The notes beneath the pieces were generated by a model. The model was not told where the DNA came from, searched no databases, and was given only the letters and a program-made list of their open reading frames with translations. This document shows, one piece after another, positions 9,211-16,955 of a stretch of 64,000 bases of DNA. The stretch spans positions 1 through 64,000 of the forward strand of contig NZ_JAEDAL010000006.1 in assembly GCF_016093295.1 (NCBI RefSeq), given 5' to 3'. The number at the start of each line of letters is the position of its first letter. Positions within the stretch are counted from its first letter, which is position 1. Source of the DNA: Inhella gelatinilytica. GTDB taxonomy: Bacteria; Pseudomonadota; Gammaproteobacteria; Burkholderiales; Burkholderiaceae_C. Both the position numbers and the translations under genes were made by a program.

Positions 9211-10129
9211 GTCCCTCAACCCTTGTCTCCGCTTTGCGCCCGAAGTGGCGCAAGCCCGCGCGGTGGGTCGGCCCGTGGTGGCGCTGGAATCCACCATCGT
9301 TGCCCACGGCATGCCGTATCCGGAGAACCTGCACACTGCCCGCGCCGTCGAGGACTTGATTCGCGCTGAGGGTGCCACGCCAGCCACCATCGCCGTGATG
9401 GAGGGATGCATTCATATTGGTCTGTCAGACCCGCAACTCACCCACCTCGCGCAATCGGGTCAGCAGGCCATGAAACTCAGCCGGCGCGACTTGGCATTTG
9501 CCGTGGCGAGTCGACGCTTGGGCGCAACCACCGTGGCCTCCACCATGCTGTGTGCCGCATTGGCTGGGATACGCGTGTTTGTGACGGGGGGCATTGGCGG
9601 CGTTCACCGTGGAGCCCCTCAGTCCATGGACGTGAGTGCCGATCTGCTGGAACTGGCCCGCACGCCCGTGGCCGTGGTCTGCGCAGGCGCCAAGAGCATT
9701 CTGGATTTGCCGTTGACCCTGGAAGTCCTGGAAACCCATGGCGTTCCAGTAGTGGCGGTTGGCCAGTCAGCCTTTCCCGCGTTCTACACCCGGGATTCGG
9801 GACTCACTGCAGATTTTCAGCTCGACACCCCCACCGAGATTGCCCACTTTCTACAGTGCCATTGGCGTTTGGGGCTACCCAGTGGTGTGGTGGTGGCCAA
9901 CCCCGTGCCGATGGAGAGTGAGATTCCCCGGGTCACGGTCGAAACTTGGCTGGCCCAAGCACTGGCCGAGGCGGAACAGCAAGGCATCAGCGGCAAGGCC
10001 AGCACGCCATTCCTGCTCAAACGCTTGGCCGAACTCTCTCAAGGCCGCAGTCTGGCCACCAACATCGCCCTCGTAAAAAACAACGCCGTGTTGGGGGGGC
10101 GACTGGCCGTGTCTTTGGGCCCCACCTGA
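9200..10129 (+). CDS. psuG: Pseudouridine-5'-phosphate glycosidase
   Basis: Splits the C-C glycosidic bond of pseudouridine 5'-phosphate into uracil and ribose 5-phosphate. The 309-residue protein shows family landmarks: VALESTIVAHGMPYPEN near 27-43, MEGCIHIGL, FVTGGIGGVHRGA and a CAGAKSILD segment containing the conserved lysine. It overlaps psuK. No dedicated pseudouridine transporter gene is adjacent. Confidence 0.95.
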   Translation: MTTESLNPCLRFAPEVAQARAVGRPVVALESTIVAHGMPYPENLHTARAVEDLIRAEGATPATIAVMEGCIHIGLSDPQLTHLAQSGQQAMKLSRRDLAFAVASRRLGATTVASTMLCAALAGIRVFVTGGIGGVHRGAPQSMDVSADLLELARTPVAVVCAGAKSILDLPLTLEVLETHGVPVVAVGQSAFPAFYTRDSGLTADFQLDTPTEIAHFLQCHWRLGLPSGVVVANPVPMESEIPRVTVETWLAQALAEAEQQGISGKASTPFLLKRLAELSQGRSLATNIALVKNNAVLGGRLAVSLGPT

Positions 10130-10156
10130 GCCCTGAGGCCCACTGGCCTGGGCTCA
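10127..10156. terminator. Inverted repeat joining two convergent stop codons
   Basis: TGAGCCC (10127-10133) pairs with GGGCTCA (10150-10156), and inside them GGCC pairs with GGCC around a CACT loop. The psuG stop is the first three bases; the stop of the protease gene on the other strand is the last three. There is no U-run, so a bidirectional terminator is plausible rather than shown. Confidence 0.4.
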
Positions 10157-11968
10157 CTGAATCGTGAGCGTGTAGGCCCCCGCGTCTCCGGCGGTTCGGC
10201 GCACCGCCACAATCACCGCCAGCGGCGCGCCGCCCGCGTTGCGCAAAGACATCGTGCTGGTTTGCCCCACGCTGGCCGCCAGTTGACTCAGCAGTTGACC
10301 ACTGCCGAGATAAAGACTCAGGCCAAAGCCGGAGCGGCTGCCGGCACGCAACGTCAGACTGACTGTCTTGCCGGCAGGCACATTCAGCTTGTAGTGGTCG
10401 ATGTCGGTGGTCGTGCTCAGACTGCCATTGACCGTTCGCGTGCCGTCGGGCAACGCCTGCGCGGTCCCCAGCGTGTTGTTGGACTCCTTTTCGGTCACTG
10501 TGCCGCTGGTGGGGACAGGCGCTGGCGCGGGTGCTGGGGCGGGCGCCGGCGCAGCGCTCTGCCCCAAGGCCGCCGCGACCGCAGCCGTGGCATCCACCAT
10601 CCCCGCACCACAACCGCTGCAGGCCGCCGTAAACGCTCGGCTGCTGCTCTTCAACAGGTTCATCACCTGGTCGGGCGTGAGTGACTGGTTGGCAGACAGC
10701 ATCAGGGCGGCAACGCCACTGACCACCGGCGTCGCCATGGACGTGCCCATCAGCCCCGCGTAGCTGTCCGCACCGGGCGTGGTGGTCCCCGTGTTGTAGG
10801 TCGAGAGGATCGCTCCGTCCGAATCGCCGCCTGGCGCCGCCAAAGTGACCTTGGATCCGTAATTGGAATACGACGCCCTGCCACCCGCCTTGTTCACCGC
10901 CGCCACGGTGACGACGCCACTGCAGTTGGCCGGCTGGGTTCCGGTTGCGTCGCTACGCGAATTCCCTGCGGCAACGACGACCACCGCACCGCGAGTCCGC
11001 GCGGCCTGAATGGCGTTTTGCGTCGTCAGGCTGCAACTCCCCGGGCCCCCGAGCGACAAATTGATGACCCGTGCCGGGTTGGCATTGGCGGGCACGCCAG
11101 AGACCGCGCCACCCGAAGCCCAAACAATGGCATCCGCAATGTCGGACGTGTAGCCGCCACAGCGCCCCAAGGCCCGAACCGGGAGCACTCGAATCAGCGG
11201 CGCAACACCCGCCACGCCCAATTGGTTGCCCGTCCTCGCGCCCACGATGCCCGCCACATGGGTGCCATGCCAGGAGCTGCGTTCCGCCAGACTGCCGCTA
11301 CCGCACTGGCCGGCCGCTGTGAAATCGCCGGGGTCTTGGGCATCCGCGTCCCGACCACTGCCATCCCCCGCCATTTTCAAATCGCTGACAAAGTCATAGC
11401 CCGGCAAGAATTGAGCACTCAAATCCGCATGCGGCCGCACGCCGGTGTCAACCACAGCCACCGTCACCCCGCTGCCCTGCGCCTTGTCCCAGGCGGTGGC
11501 CGAACGGATACCCGATCCGGCGGTACCCAAATGCCACTGCTGGGCCCACTGCGGATCGTTCGGCGTCCAGGCAGCCTTCAGCACCACGTCGGGCTCCACA
11601 TACTCGACCCCAGGATCCCCGTCGCGCAAACTACGCACCATCGCCTGCAAGGCTTCCCCCCGCAAGGGGCGATTCAACTGGTACACGCGGGCCCCGCCAG
11701 ACGTCAACCGCTGAAACTGTGCCTGGACCCCCTGGCGGTTGCTGGCAACGCGCAACGCCATCTGAGCCCGGGACGAATCGCCGCTGGAGGCCGAGCGGTA
11801 CTTCACGATCAGCCGATCTGAAACGATCTCGGCGGCCGCCCACGGCGCCGCGTTTTCTTGACCTTCATCCAACACCGGGGCGGCAAGGCCGGGGTGCCCC
11901 GTCAACAAAGAGGCGGGGACGCACACACTCAGCAACGTGCGGCGGAACCAGTGACGGGTTGTTGACAT
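10154..11968 (-). CDS. Secreted subtilisin-like (S8) serine protease with C-terminal PPC domain
   Basis: A 604-residue secreted protease. It has a signal peptide (about 1-30), an I9-like propeptide (about 45-130) and a catalytic domain with Asp174 (VVDTGV), His234 (HGTHVAG) and Ser410 (GTSMATP). Next come an alanine-proline linker (about 472-486) and a bacterial pre-peptidase C-terminal (PPC) domain that includes DIDHYKLNVPAG. Several cysteines suggest disulphides outside the cytoplasm. The mRNA leader holds a cyclic-di-GMP-I riboswitch, and its Shine-Dalgarno (GAGG) lies in a hairpin, so synthesis is probably tuned by c-di-GMP. The ATG at 11968 fits that leader. Confidence 0.93.
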   Translation of the reverse strand: MSTTRHWFRRTLLSVCVPASLLTGHPGLAAPVLDEGQENAAPWAAAEIVSDRLIVKYRSASSGDSSRAQMALRVASNRQGVQAQFQRLTSGGARVYQLNRPLRGEALQAMVRSLRDGDPGVEYVEPDVVLKAAWTPNDPQWAQQWHLGTAGSGIRSATAWDKAQGSGVTVAVVDTGVRPHADLSAQFLPGYDFVSDLKMAGDGSGRDADAQDPGDFTAAGQCGSGSLAERSSWHGTHVAGIVGARTGNQLGVAGVAPLIRVLPVRALGRCGGYTSDIADAIVWASGGAVSGVPANANPARVINLSLGGPGSCSLTTQNAIQAARTRGAVVVVAAGNSRSDATGTQPANCSGVVTVAAVNKAGGRASYSNYGSKVTLAAPGGDSDGAILSTYNTGTTTPGADSYAGLMGTSMATPVVSGVAALMLSANQSLTPDQVMNLLKSSSRAFTAACSGCGAGMVDATAAVAAALGQSAAPAPAPAPAPAPVPTSGTVTEKESNNTLGTAQALPDGTRTVNGSLSTTTDIDHYKLNVPAGKTVSLTLRAGSRSGFGLSLYLGSGQLLSQLAASVGQTSTMSLRNAGGAPLAVIVAVRRTAGDAGAYTLTIQ

Positions 11969-11973
11969 CGGGC

Positions 11974-11992
11974 GCCTCGTGCAGTTCGAGGC
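11974..11992 (-). promoter_or_regulatory. Hairpin sequestering the protease Shine-Dalgarno
   Basis: In the mRNA, GCCTCG pairs with CGAGGC around a 7-base loop. The second arm contains the GAGG ribosome-binding element that sits 8 bases before the protease ATG. It lies between the riboswitch aptamer and the start codon, as expected of a translational expression platform. Confidence 0.6.
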
Positions 11993-12008
11993 CAGCGCCG
12001 CAGGGCGG

Positions 12009-12098
12009 CACCGGCAGCCCCGCTACCGTGGCAACCCAGTTGCTGTAGGCCGGAGGCTTTGCGTCCCCGGCTTTCGCCGGGTTTGCGGGATGGATGGC
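12009..12098 (-). promoter_or_regulatory. Cyclic-di-GMP-I (GEMM-I) riboswitch
   Basis: The minus-strand leader of the S8 protease matches the GEMM-I class closely: a CCGCAAACC entry; hairpin CCCGGC-GAAA-GCCGGG with a GAAA tetraloop; the near-invariant GACGCAAAGCC; CTCCGGCCTAC; a second stem-loop with GCAAC/GTTGC; and the closing CGGTAGCGGGGCTGCCGG. The spacing and the tetraloop/receptor pair agree with the known architecture (Vibrio Vc2 type). It begins a few bases after the predicted transcription start and ends about 40 nt before the start codon. A GGDEF diguanylate cyclase gene lies 10 kb away in the same window. Confidence 0.9.
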
Positions 12099-12101
12099 GT
12101 C

Positions 12102-12130
12102 AGCTTAGAGAGTTCCGTTGGTCTCGCCAA
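12102..12130 (-). promoter_or_regulatory. Promoter of the riboswitch-protease transcript
   Basis: Minus-strand -35 TTGGCG (12125-12130) and -10 TAAGCT (12102-12107) with a 17-bp spacer. The predicted start falls just 5' of the riboswitch aptamer, so the two predictions support each other. Confidence 0.6.
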
Positions 12131-12184
12131 GGGGCCCATCCTTGCACCAGGGCGGCCCTTGCCTACAAATACACGGAATCGCCC

Positions 12185-12862
12185 TTAGGCCGCCAACTCC
12201 GCGCGCATGGCGTCAATCACGGCCTTGTAGTCCCCCTGACCAAAGATGGCCGAGCCCGCAACGAAGGTGTCGGCGCCTGCATCGGCGATACGGCGGATGT
12301 TGTCCACCTTGACGCCGCCATCGATCTCCAGGCGAATGTCGCGCCCCGTCTGCTCGATGCGCTTGCGCGCCTGCTCCAGCTTGCGCAGCGCCGAGTCGAT
12401 GAAGCTCTGGCCCCCAAACCCCGGGTTGACGCTCATGATCAGGATGAGGTCCACCCTGTCGATCACCCAGTCCAGCACATCCAGCGGCGTGCCCGGGTTG
12501 AACACCAGGCCGGCCTGCTTGCCCTCGGCCTTGATCAGTTGCAAGGTACGGTCCACATGCCGGCTGGCTTCGGGATGGAAGCTCACCAGGTCCGCCCCCG
12601 CCCTGCAAAACGCCTGGGCCAGCGCGTCCACAGGCTCGACCATCAGGTGCACATCGATGGCCGCCGCGCGCCCATCGGGCAACACGCAATGCGGACGCAA
12701 AGCCTGGCACACCATGGGGCCGAAGGTCAGGTTGGGCACGTAGTGGTTGTCCATCACGTCGAAGTGAATCCAGTCCGCACCGGCGGCCAGGACGTTGCGG
12801 CACTCCTCACCCAGGCGGGCAAAGTCAGCGGAGAGAAGGCTGGGGGCGATGCGTGCAGTCAT
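12185..12862 (-). CDS. rpe: Ribulose-phosphate 3-epimerase
   Basis: Interconverts ribulose 5-phosphate and xylulose 5-phosphate in the pentose-phosphate pathway. The 225-residue TIM barrel has [10 protein letters not shown] at the start, [27 protein letters not shown] and EIDGGVK, which include the metal ligands and catalytic aspartates. A TAAAAT hexamer 7 bases before the ATG may be a -10 giving a leaderless mRNA, because no Shine-Dalgarno is visible. The gene lies 10 nt after tag. Confidence 0.96.
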   Translation of the reverse strand: MTARIAPSLLSADFARLGEECRNVLAAGADWIHFDVMDNHYVPNLTFGPMVCQALRPHCVLPDGRAAAIDVHLMVEPVDALAQAFCRAGADLVSFHPEASRHVDRTLQLIKAEGKQAGLVFNPGTPLDVLDWVIDRVDLILIMSVNPGFGGQSFIDSALRKLEQARKRIEQTGRDIRLEIDGGVKVDNIRRIADAGADTFVAGSAIFGQGDYKAVIDAMRAELAA

Positions 12863-12872
12863 GACCGAAATT

Positions 12873-13475
12873 TTAGGTGGGCACTTGAAACGCCGCCCGA
12901 GCGCGCATCGCGGGCTCCCGAGCCCAGCAGTCCGGGGCATGGTCGTTCACCAATCCCATGGCCTGCATGAAGGCATAGCAGGTGGTCGGCCCCACGAACC
13001 GAAAGCCCACTTTCTTGAGCTGTTTGGACAGGGCTTGGGAGGCCGCCGACTCCGAGCGGACGATCGGGAGCGCCGGCGCTTCTTCATGGTCCCACACCAT
13101 CGCCGCCAAGCTGCGTCCACTGTTGTGCAGCGCGACAAGGGCCTGGGCGTTACCAATCGTGGCTTCAATCTTGCCCCGGTGACGCACGATGCCCGAATCC
13201 TTCAGCAAGCGCTGGATGTCGGCCTCATCGAATGCCGCCACCCGGGCGACGTCAAATCCCGCGAACGCCACCCGAAACGCCTCGCGTTTGGTCAGAATCG
13301 TTCGCCAACTCAGTCCGGACTGGAACCCCTCCAGGCACAGCTTCTCGAAGAGTCGCGTTTCATCGGCCACCGGATAACCCCACTCGGTGTCGTGGTAGTG
13401 CCGATAGAGCGGAAAATCAGCGGCCTCGCACCAGGCGCAGCGCGCCCGGCCGTCATCTCCCTGGATGGTTTTCAT
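12873..13475 (-). CDS. tag: DNA-3-methyladenine glycosylase I
   Basis: Excises 3-methyladenine from alkylated DNA. The 200 residues contain CAWCEA and HYHDTEWG (zinc ligands and the N-terminal signature), the [12 protein letters not shown] helix-hairpin-helix region, and a [16 protein letters not shown] segment near the C-terminus. It has a good Shine-Dalgarno (GAGGAG) 9 bases before the ATG. Its start codon overlaps that of apaG on the other strand, and rpe follows 10 nt downstream. Confidence 0.95.
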   Translation of the reverse strand: MKTIQGDDGRARCAWCEAADFPLYRHYHDTEWGYPVADETRLFEKLCLEGFQSGLSWRTILTKREAFRVAFAGFDVARVAAFDEADIQRLLKDSGIVRHRGKIEATIGNAQALVALHNSGRSLAAMVWDHEEAPALPIVRSESAASQALSKQLKKVGFRFVGPTTCYAFMQAMGLVNDHAPDCWAREPAMRARAAFQVPT

Positions 13476-13860
13476 GTCGTCAAGCTCCTCTCGCGCCGAG
13501 TTTCGCTGCAGCGTCGCCGTACAGCCACTGGCTGAGCAGACCGATCCAGCGCAAGAGCGCTGGGCCTTCCAATACACGGTCACGATTGAAAACACGGGCA
13601 CGTTGCCCGCTCAGCTCGTGGCGCGTCAATGGAGCATCGTGGATGCCCGGGGGCAGGTGGAAGAGGTGCGGGGCTTGGCGGTGGTCGGTCACCAGCCCTA
13701 CCTCCAGCCCGGTCAAAGCTTTCAGTACAGCTCCTGGGCCCAAATTGGCACCCCTCACGGCAGCATGAAGGGCCGTTATTTGTGTGTCAGTGAGGCCGCC
13801 GAGGTGTTTTATGCCGAGGTGCCGGAGTTTGCTCTGGCTGACACCAGTCAACTTCATTGA
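13474..13860 (+). CDS. apaG: ApaG protein
   Basis: A 128-residue fibronectin-III-like ApaG domain protein. Hallmarks are YTVTIENTG, the GLAVVGHQPYLQPGQSFQYSSW region and GSMKGRYLC. The E. coli homologue is linked to Co2+ resistance; its biochemical role is unsettled. The ATG at 13474 has GGA about 10 bases upstream and shares bases with the divergent tag start. An in-frame ATG at 13465 lacks a binding site. The stop overlaps the end of a small minus-strand ORF by 7 nt. Confidence 0.93.
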   Translation: MSSSSSRAEFRCSVAVQPLAEQTDPAQERWAFQYTVTIENTGTLPAQLVARQWSIVDARGQVEEVRGLAVVGHQPYLQPGQSFQYSSWAQIGTPHGSMKGRYLCVSEAAEVFYAEVPEFALADTSQLH

Positions 13861-13994
13861 CGCCCGGCGCCCGATGAGTCCTCCGGGTCTTGGTCGGAAT
13901 GATGTTCAGGGCGCCGCCCTGAAAACATCGTCCACCACACGATGAACGCCGCCAAGCCCAGGGCCAGGGCGGCCTCTAACAAGATGATCCACAT
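13854..13994 (-). CDS. Small single-span membrane protein
   Basis: A 46-residue ORF: one hydrophobic segment (about residues 2-25, MWIILLEAALALG onward) followed by a charged tail rich in His, Asp, Glu and Ser. I do not recognise the family. It fills the space between convergent apaG and divergent mltA. Its ATG shares bases with the preferred mltA ATG (CATG). There is no clear Shine-Dalgarno. Support is the hydrophobic profile and position only. Confidence 0.4.
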   Translation of the reverse strand: MWIILLEAALALGLAAFIVWWTMFSGRRPEHHSDQDPEDSSGAGRQ

Positions 13995-15219
13995 GGCCGA
14001 ATTGCACCACAGGGCCGGTTGGTCCCCCACGGCTCTATGGGTGCATTCCCTCGTGCTTTGCGCGACCTTGCTCACGGCCTGCGGGACCGCTCCCGACAGG
14101 CCCGCGCAAGCGCCAGCAGCCGAACTCCCCGCGGCGCCTCCAGCAACGGCCCTGCCGACCCAATCGCCCCCTCGGCCCGCCAACCTGGAGGCGCCTCGCG
14201 GCCCCGCGCGATGGGTCGCCGCCGCCTGGAGCGAATTGCCAGGCTGGGGAGAGGACAGCGCCGAGGCCTTATGGCCCGTGTTTCAACGCAACTGCGGGCG
14301 TCCTCCGGCGGGGTGGAGCGCCCTGTGCGCACGCTGGTTGCTGGACCCGGTGCCCTCGGATCGATTGCAAGCTCATGGCTGGCTGATGACCCACCTGCAG
14401 CCCTATCGCGTTGAAGGGGTTGATGGCCAGGCTGAAGGCCTGCTTACCGGCTACTTCGAGCCCGAGTTGCGAGCCCAGCGCCACGCCAGCGGGCGCTTTT
14501 CCGCCCCCATCTTTTCACTGCCCAAAGATCCCCAATTGGCCCGTGCAGCACGACAGGAGTTCGATCAACAGTGGCGCGGACGCACCAGTCCCTTGCTGTT
14601 TGTGGAAGACCCTTTGGATGCGTTGGTGCTGCAGATTCAAGGGTCGGGGCGCGCCCAGGTCCGCGAGTTGGACGGCCGGCTCCGATCGGTTCGCTTGGCC
14701 TTTGCGGGTCACAACGACCACCCGTACCGCTCCGTCGGCCGCTGGCTCATTGAGCAGGGCGAACTCAAAGCGCACGAGGCCAATTGGCCCGCCATCAAAG
14801 CCTGGGCGCAAGCCAACCCCCACCGCGTCCAAGAGCTGCTGTGGGCCAATCCTCGCCTGGTCTACTTCCGGGAGGAGCCGTTGGCCGACCCGCAACTGGG
14901 CCCACGCGGGGCGCAAGGCGTGCCGCTGACTGCCGGGCGCTCGGTGGCCGTTGATCGCAGCCAAGTCCCTTATGGCAGCTTGTTGTGGCTCGACAGCACC
15001 GAACCCCTGTCCAACACCCCTTTGCGCCGCCTGGTGCTGGCGCAAGACACCGGGGCGGCCATCCAGGGGGCGGTGCGGGCCGATTATTTCTGGGGCTGGG
15101 GCCCCGAAGCCGAACAGCAAGCCGGACGCATGAAGCAAGCGCTGCGCTACTGGGTGCTGTGGCCGCGCGACGCCACTATGCCGGCTTCCCTGGCTTGCCG
15201 GAGCGACCCATGCCGATGA
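13993..15219 (+). CDS. mltA: Membrane-bound lytic murein transglycosylase A (lipoprotein)
   Basis: Cleaves peptidoglycan glycan strands at the outer membrane. The protein is about 408 residues. A lipobox LLTAC lies near residue 30, followed by a proline/alanine-rich spacer. The MltA barrel includes LTGYFEPEL, QIQGSGRAQV and VRLAFAGHNDHPY. The C-terminal 3D domain includes VDRSQVPYGSL, LVLAQDTGAAI and RADYFWGWG. The N-terminus is uncertain: ATG 13984, ATG 13993 and GTG 14041 are all in frame, and the last gives the most ordinary lipoprotein signal. It overlaps the next gene by 10 nt. Confidence 0.92.
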   Translation: MAELHHRAGWSPTALWVHSLVLCATLLTACGTAPDRPAQAPAAELPAAPPATALPTQSPPRPANLEAPRGPARWVAAAWSELPGWGEDSAEALWPVFQRNCGRPPAGWSALCARWLLDPVPSDRLQAHGWLMTHLQPYRVEGVDGQAEGLLTGYFEPELRAQRHASGRFSAPIFSLPKDPQLARAARQEFDQQWRGRTSPLLFVEDPLDALVLQIQGSGRAQVRELDGRLRSVRLAFAGHNDHPYRSVGRWLIEQGELKAHEANWPAIKAWAQANPHRVQELLWANPRLVYFREEPLADPQLGPRGAQGVPLTAGRSVAVDRSQVPYGSLLWLDSTEPLSNTPLRRLVLAQDTGAAIQGAVRADYFWGWGPEAEQQAGRMKQALRYWVLWPRDATMPASLACRSDPCR

Positions 15220-15881
15220 TCGAATTCCGCCGCCCCGACGGCGGCCTCACGCCCGCCTACCAAACCCAAGCGGCCCGCCCCGACGCCCCGGGCGTGGTGG
15301 TCATTCAGGAATGGTGGGGGCTGAACCCGCAGATCCGCTCCGTCGTCGACCGCTTGGCCGCGGCCGGCTACACAGCCCTGGCGCCGGACTTGTACCGCGG
15401 CCGGCTCACCACCGAAGCCGACGAGGCGAACCACCTGATGCAAAGCCTGGACTTCGTGGATGCCACGCACCAGGACCTGCGCGGCGCCGCTGCCCACCTC
15501 GCTCAAGGAGGACAGCCCGTCGCCGTGATGGGCTTTTGCATGGGCGGGGCCCTGACCGTGGCCGCGGCCGTCCACGTACCCGGGCTGGCTGCGGCCGCCT
15601 GTTTTTACGGCGTGCCCCCGGCCCATCTGGCCCAGCCCCATGCCATTGCCATCCCGTTCCAGGGGCACTTCGCCGAACAGGACGACTGGTGCACGCCCAC
15701 CGTCGCCCGGGGTCTGGAAGCCGAGATGCGCGACGCCGGCCGAACCCCGGACATCCACTTCTACCCGGCAGGGCATGGCTTTTTCAACGCCACGCGAGCG
15801 GTTTACGACGCCGCCAGTGCCGAATTGGCCTGGCAGCGGTTGATGAACTTTTTCGGGCGACACCTCAGCGCGCCGCGCTGA
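15210..15881 (+). CDS. Dienelactone hydrolase family protein
   Basis: A 223-residue alpha/beta hydrolase of the dienelactone hydrolase family. A Cys nucleophile replaces Ser in GFCMGG (Cys110). The triad is completed by Asp158 or Asp159 in EQDDW and His189 in AGHGFFN. The ATG at 15210 has GGAG 6 bases upstream. An ATG at 15216 would make an ATGA overlap with the mltA stop. The substrate is not evident; no catechol-pathway genes are nearby, so a housekeeping carboxyl-ester hydrolase is as likely. Confidence 0.9.
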   Translation: MPMIEFRRPDGGLTPAYQTQAARPDAPGVVVIQEWWGLNPQIRSVVDRLAAAGYTALAPDLYRGRLTTEADEANHLMQSLDFVDATHQDLRGAAAHLAQGGQPVAVMGFCMGGALTVAAAVHVPGLAAAACFYGVPPAHLAQPHAIAIPFQGHFAEQDDWCTPTVARGLEAEMRDAGRTPDIHFYPAGHGFFNATRAVYDAASAELAWQRLMNFFGRHLSAPR

Positions 15882-15888
15882 AACAAAA

Positions 15889-15915
15889 CGGTCCGGCCCT
15901 CAATGGACCGGACCG
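15889..15915 (-). terminator. Intrinsic terminator after the HEAT-repeat lipoprotein gene
   Basis: A perfect 8-bp stem CGGTCCGG/CCGGACCG with an 11-base loop. On the minus strand it is followed by TTTTGTTT, so it terminates the minus-strand gene that ends at 15937. On the plus strand only the hairpin, without a U-run, serves the dienelactone hydrolase gene. Confidence 0.75.
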
Positions 15916-15936
15916 AAAAGCGGGTCAAGGCGGCCG

Positions 15937-16899
15937 TCAGATAAACAGGCGGATCACCTGCGCGGTCCAAAGTGCCTCTTTATCGCTGCCCTTGCTTTCC
16001 CAATGCTTGAGTTCTTGCTCCAAGAACGCACGGGCTTCGGGGCTGCCCAGGTCGCCAATGGCCTTGAGCGCCATGGCACGATCGGCCCATTGAGCCTCCC
16101 GCCCTTGGTAGATCGCCTTGAATCGAGGCAATTGGTCATGTGCGCGCAGCATGCCCAAGGAGGACATGGCAGCAGCACGAACGTACTCGTCCCCGTCCTG
16201 CAACAGACTGCCCAAGAAACCAATGGCTTTGGGGTGATGGAGGGTGCCCAGCGCATGCACATCCAAGAAGGCCTCCGGCCCGCGGGGCGCGCTGAGCTTT
16301 TTGATCAGTGCATCCACCTGCGATTCCTGTCCGCGGTAGCCATAACGACGGGCAGCAATCTTGCTGGCCAGTTCCTTGACAGCAATTGACATCGGCTGAT
16401 TGAACGTCGGTTCAATCACCTCGTCAAAGCTCCACACCGGTACCTTGCCGCGGCGCACAAAGGCCGCTACCCGCTGGGTACCGGTGGGGGTCTCAATATC
16501 GGCGGCCAGGAAGGTCAGCGTCACAAACGGCGAGAACCCGCTGCTGCGGTGGTTGAGCACGCGGAATGTGTGCAGCTTGATGCCGCCCGGTGCCGATCCG
16601 GATGCCACTCGCACGGGCAAGCCGCGCGACGCCAGCTCCGCCTGCAGTGCCGTCGCCAAGTACGCTGGAGGATCAATGGGCCCGGCATCGGTGCGCAACG
16701 TTGCAGGCAGGGTCCCCGTGCTGAAATCGCGGTCGGCCCCCTTGCGCTGGTCTTCCATCTTGATCGTCTCTGCCGCAGGCGGAGTCCCCTCGGCACGCAG
16801 CCCGCTGGGCTCCGGTTGACGAACCAAATAAGCTTGAGGCGCACAGGCCGTCAATACCGGCAACGCCAACAAGGCCAGCCGACCAAAGAACTGCTTCAT
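15937..16899 (-). CDS. HEAT-repeat lipoprotein
   Basis: A 320-residue lipoprotein (lipobox LTAC at about 16-19). The middle segment (about 75-190) resembles outer-membrane assembly lipoproteins with beta structure. The C-terminal part (about 205-310) contains repeated helical pairs of HEAT type: LDVHALGTLHHPKAIGFL, then VRAAAMSSLGML and RAMALKAIGDLGSPEA. Such domains mediate protein-protein contacts. I do not recognise a named orthologue. It stands alone with its own terminator. Confidence 0.7.
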   Translation of the reverse strand: MKQFFGRLALLALPVLTACAPQAYLVRQPEPSGLRAEGTPPAAETIKMEDQRKGADRDFSTGTLPATLRTDAGPIDPPAYLATALQAELASRGLPVRVASGSAPGGIKLHTFRVLNHRSSGFSPFVTLTFLAADIETPTGTQRVAAFVRRGKVPVWSFDEVIEPTFNQPMSIAVKELASKIAARRYGYRGQESQVDALIKKLSAPRGPEAFLDVHALGTLHHPKAIGFLGSLLQDGDEYVRAAAMSSLGMLRAHDQLPRFKAIYQGREAQWADRAMALKAIGDLGSPEARAFLEQELKHWESKGSDKEALWTAQVIRLFI

Positions 16900-16955
16900 G
16901 AATCCTCCCCGAAGGGTGTGGTTGTAAGGACGCGCATGCTAATCCGACGCGCCAG

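Noticed and set aside
10498-10560. Short repeat in the S8 protease gene region.
   Set aside because: It encodes the alanine-proline linker between the protease and PPC domains and needs no separate explanation.
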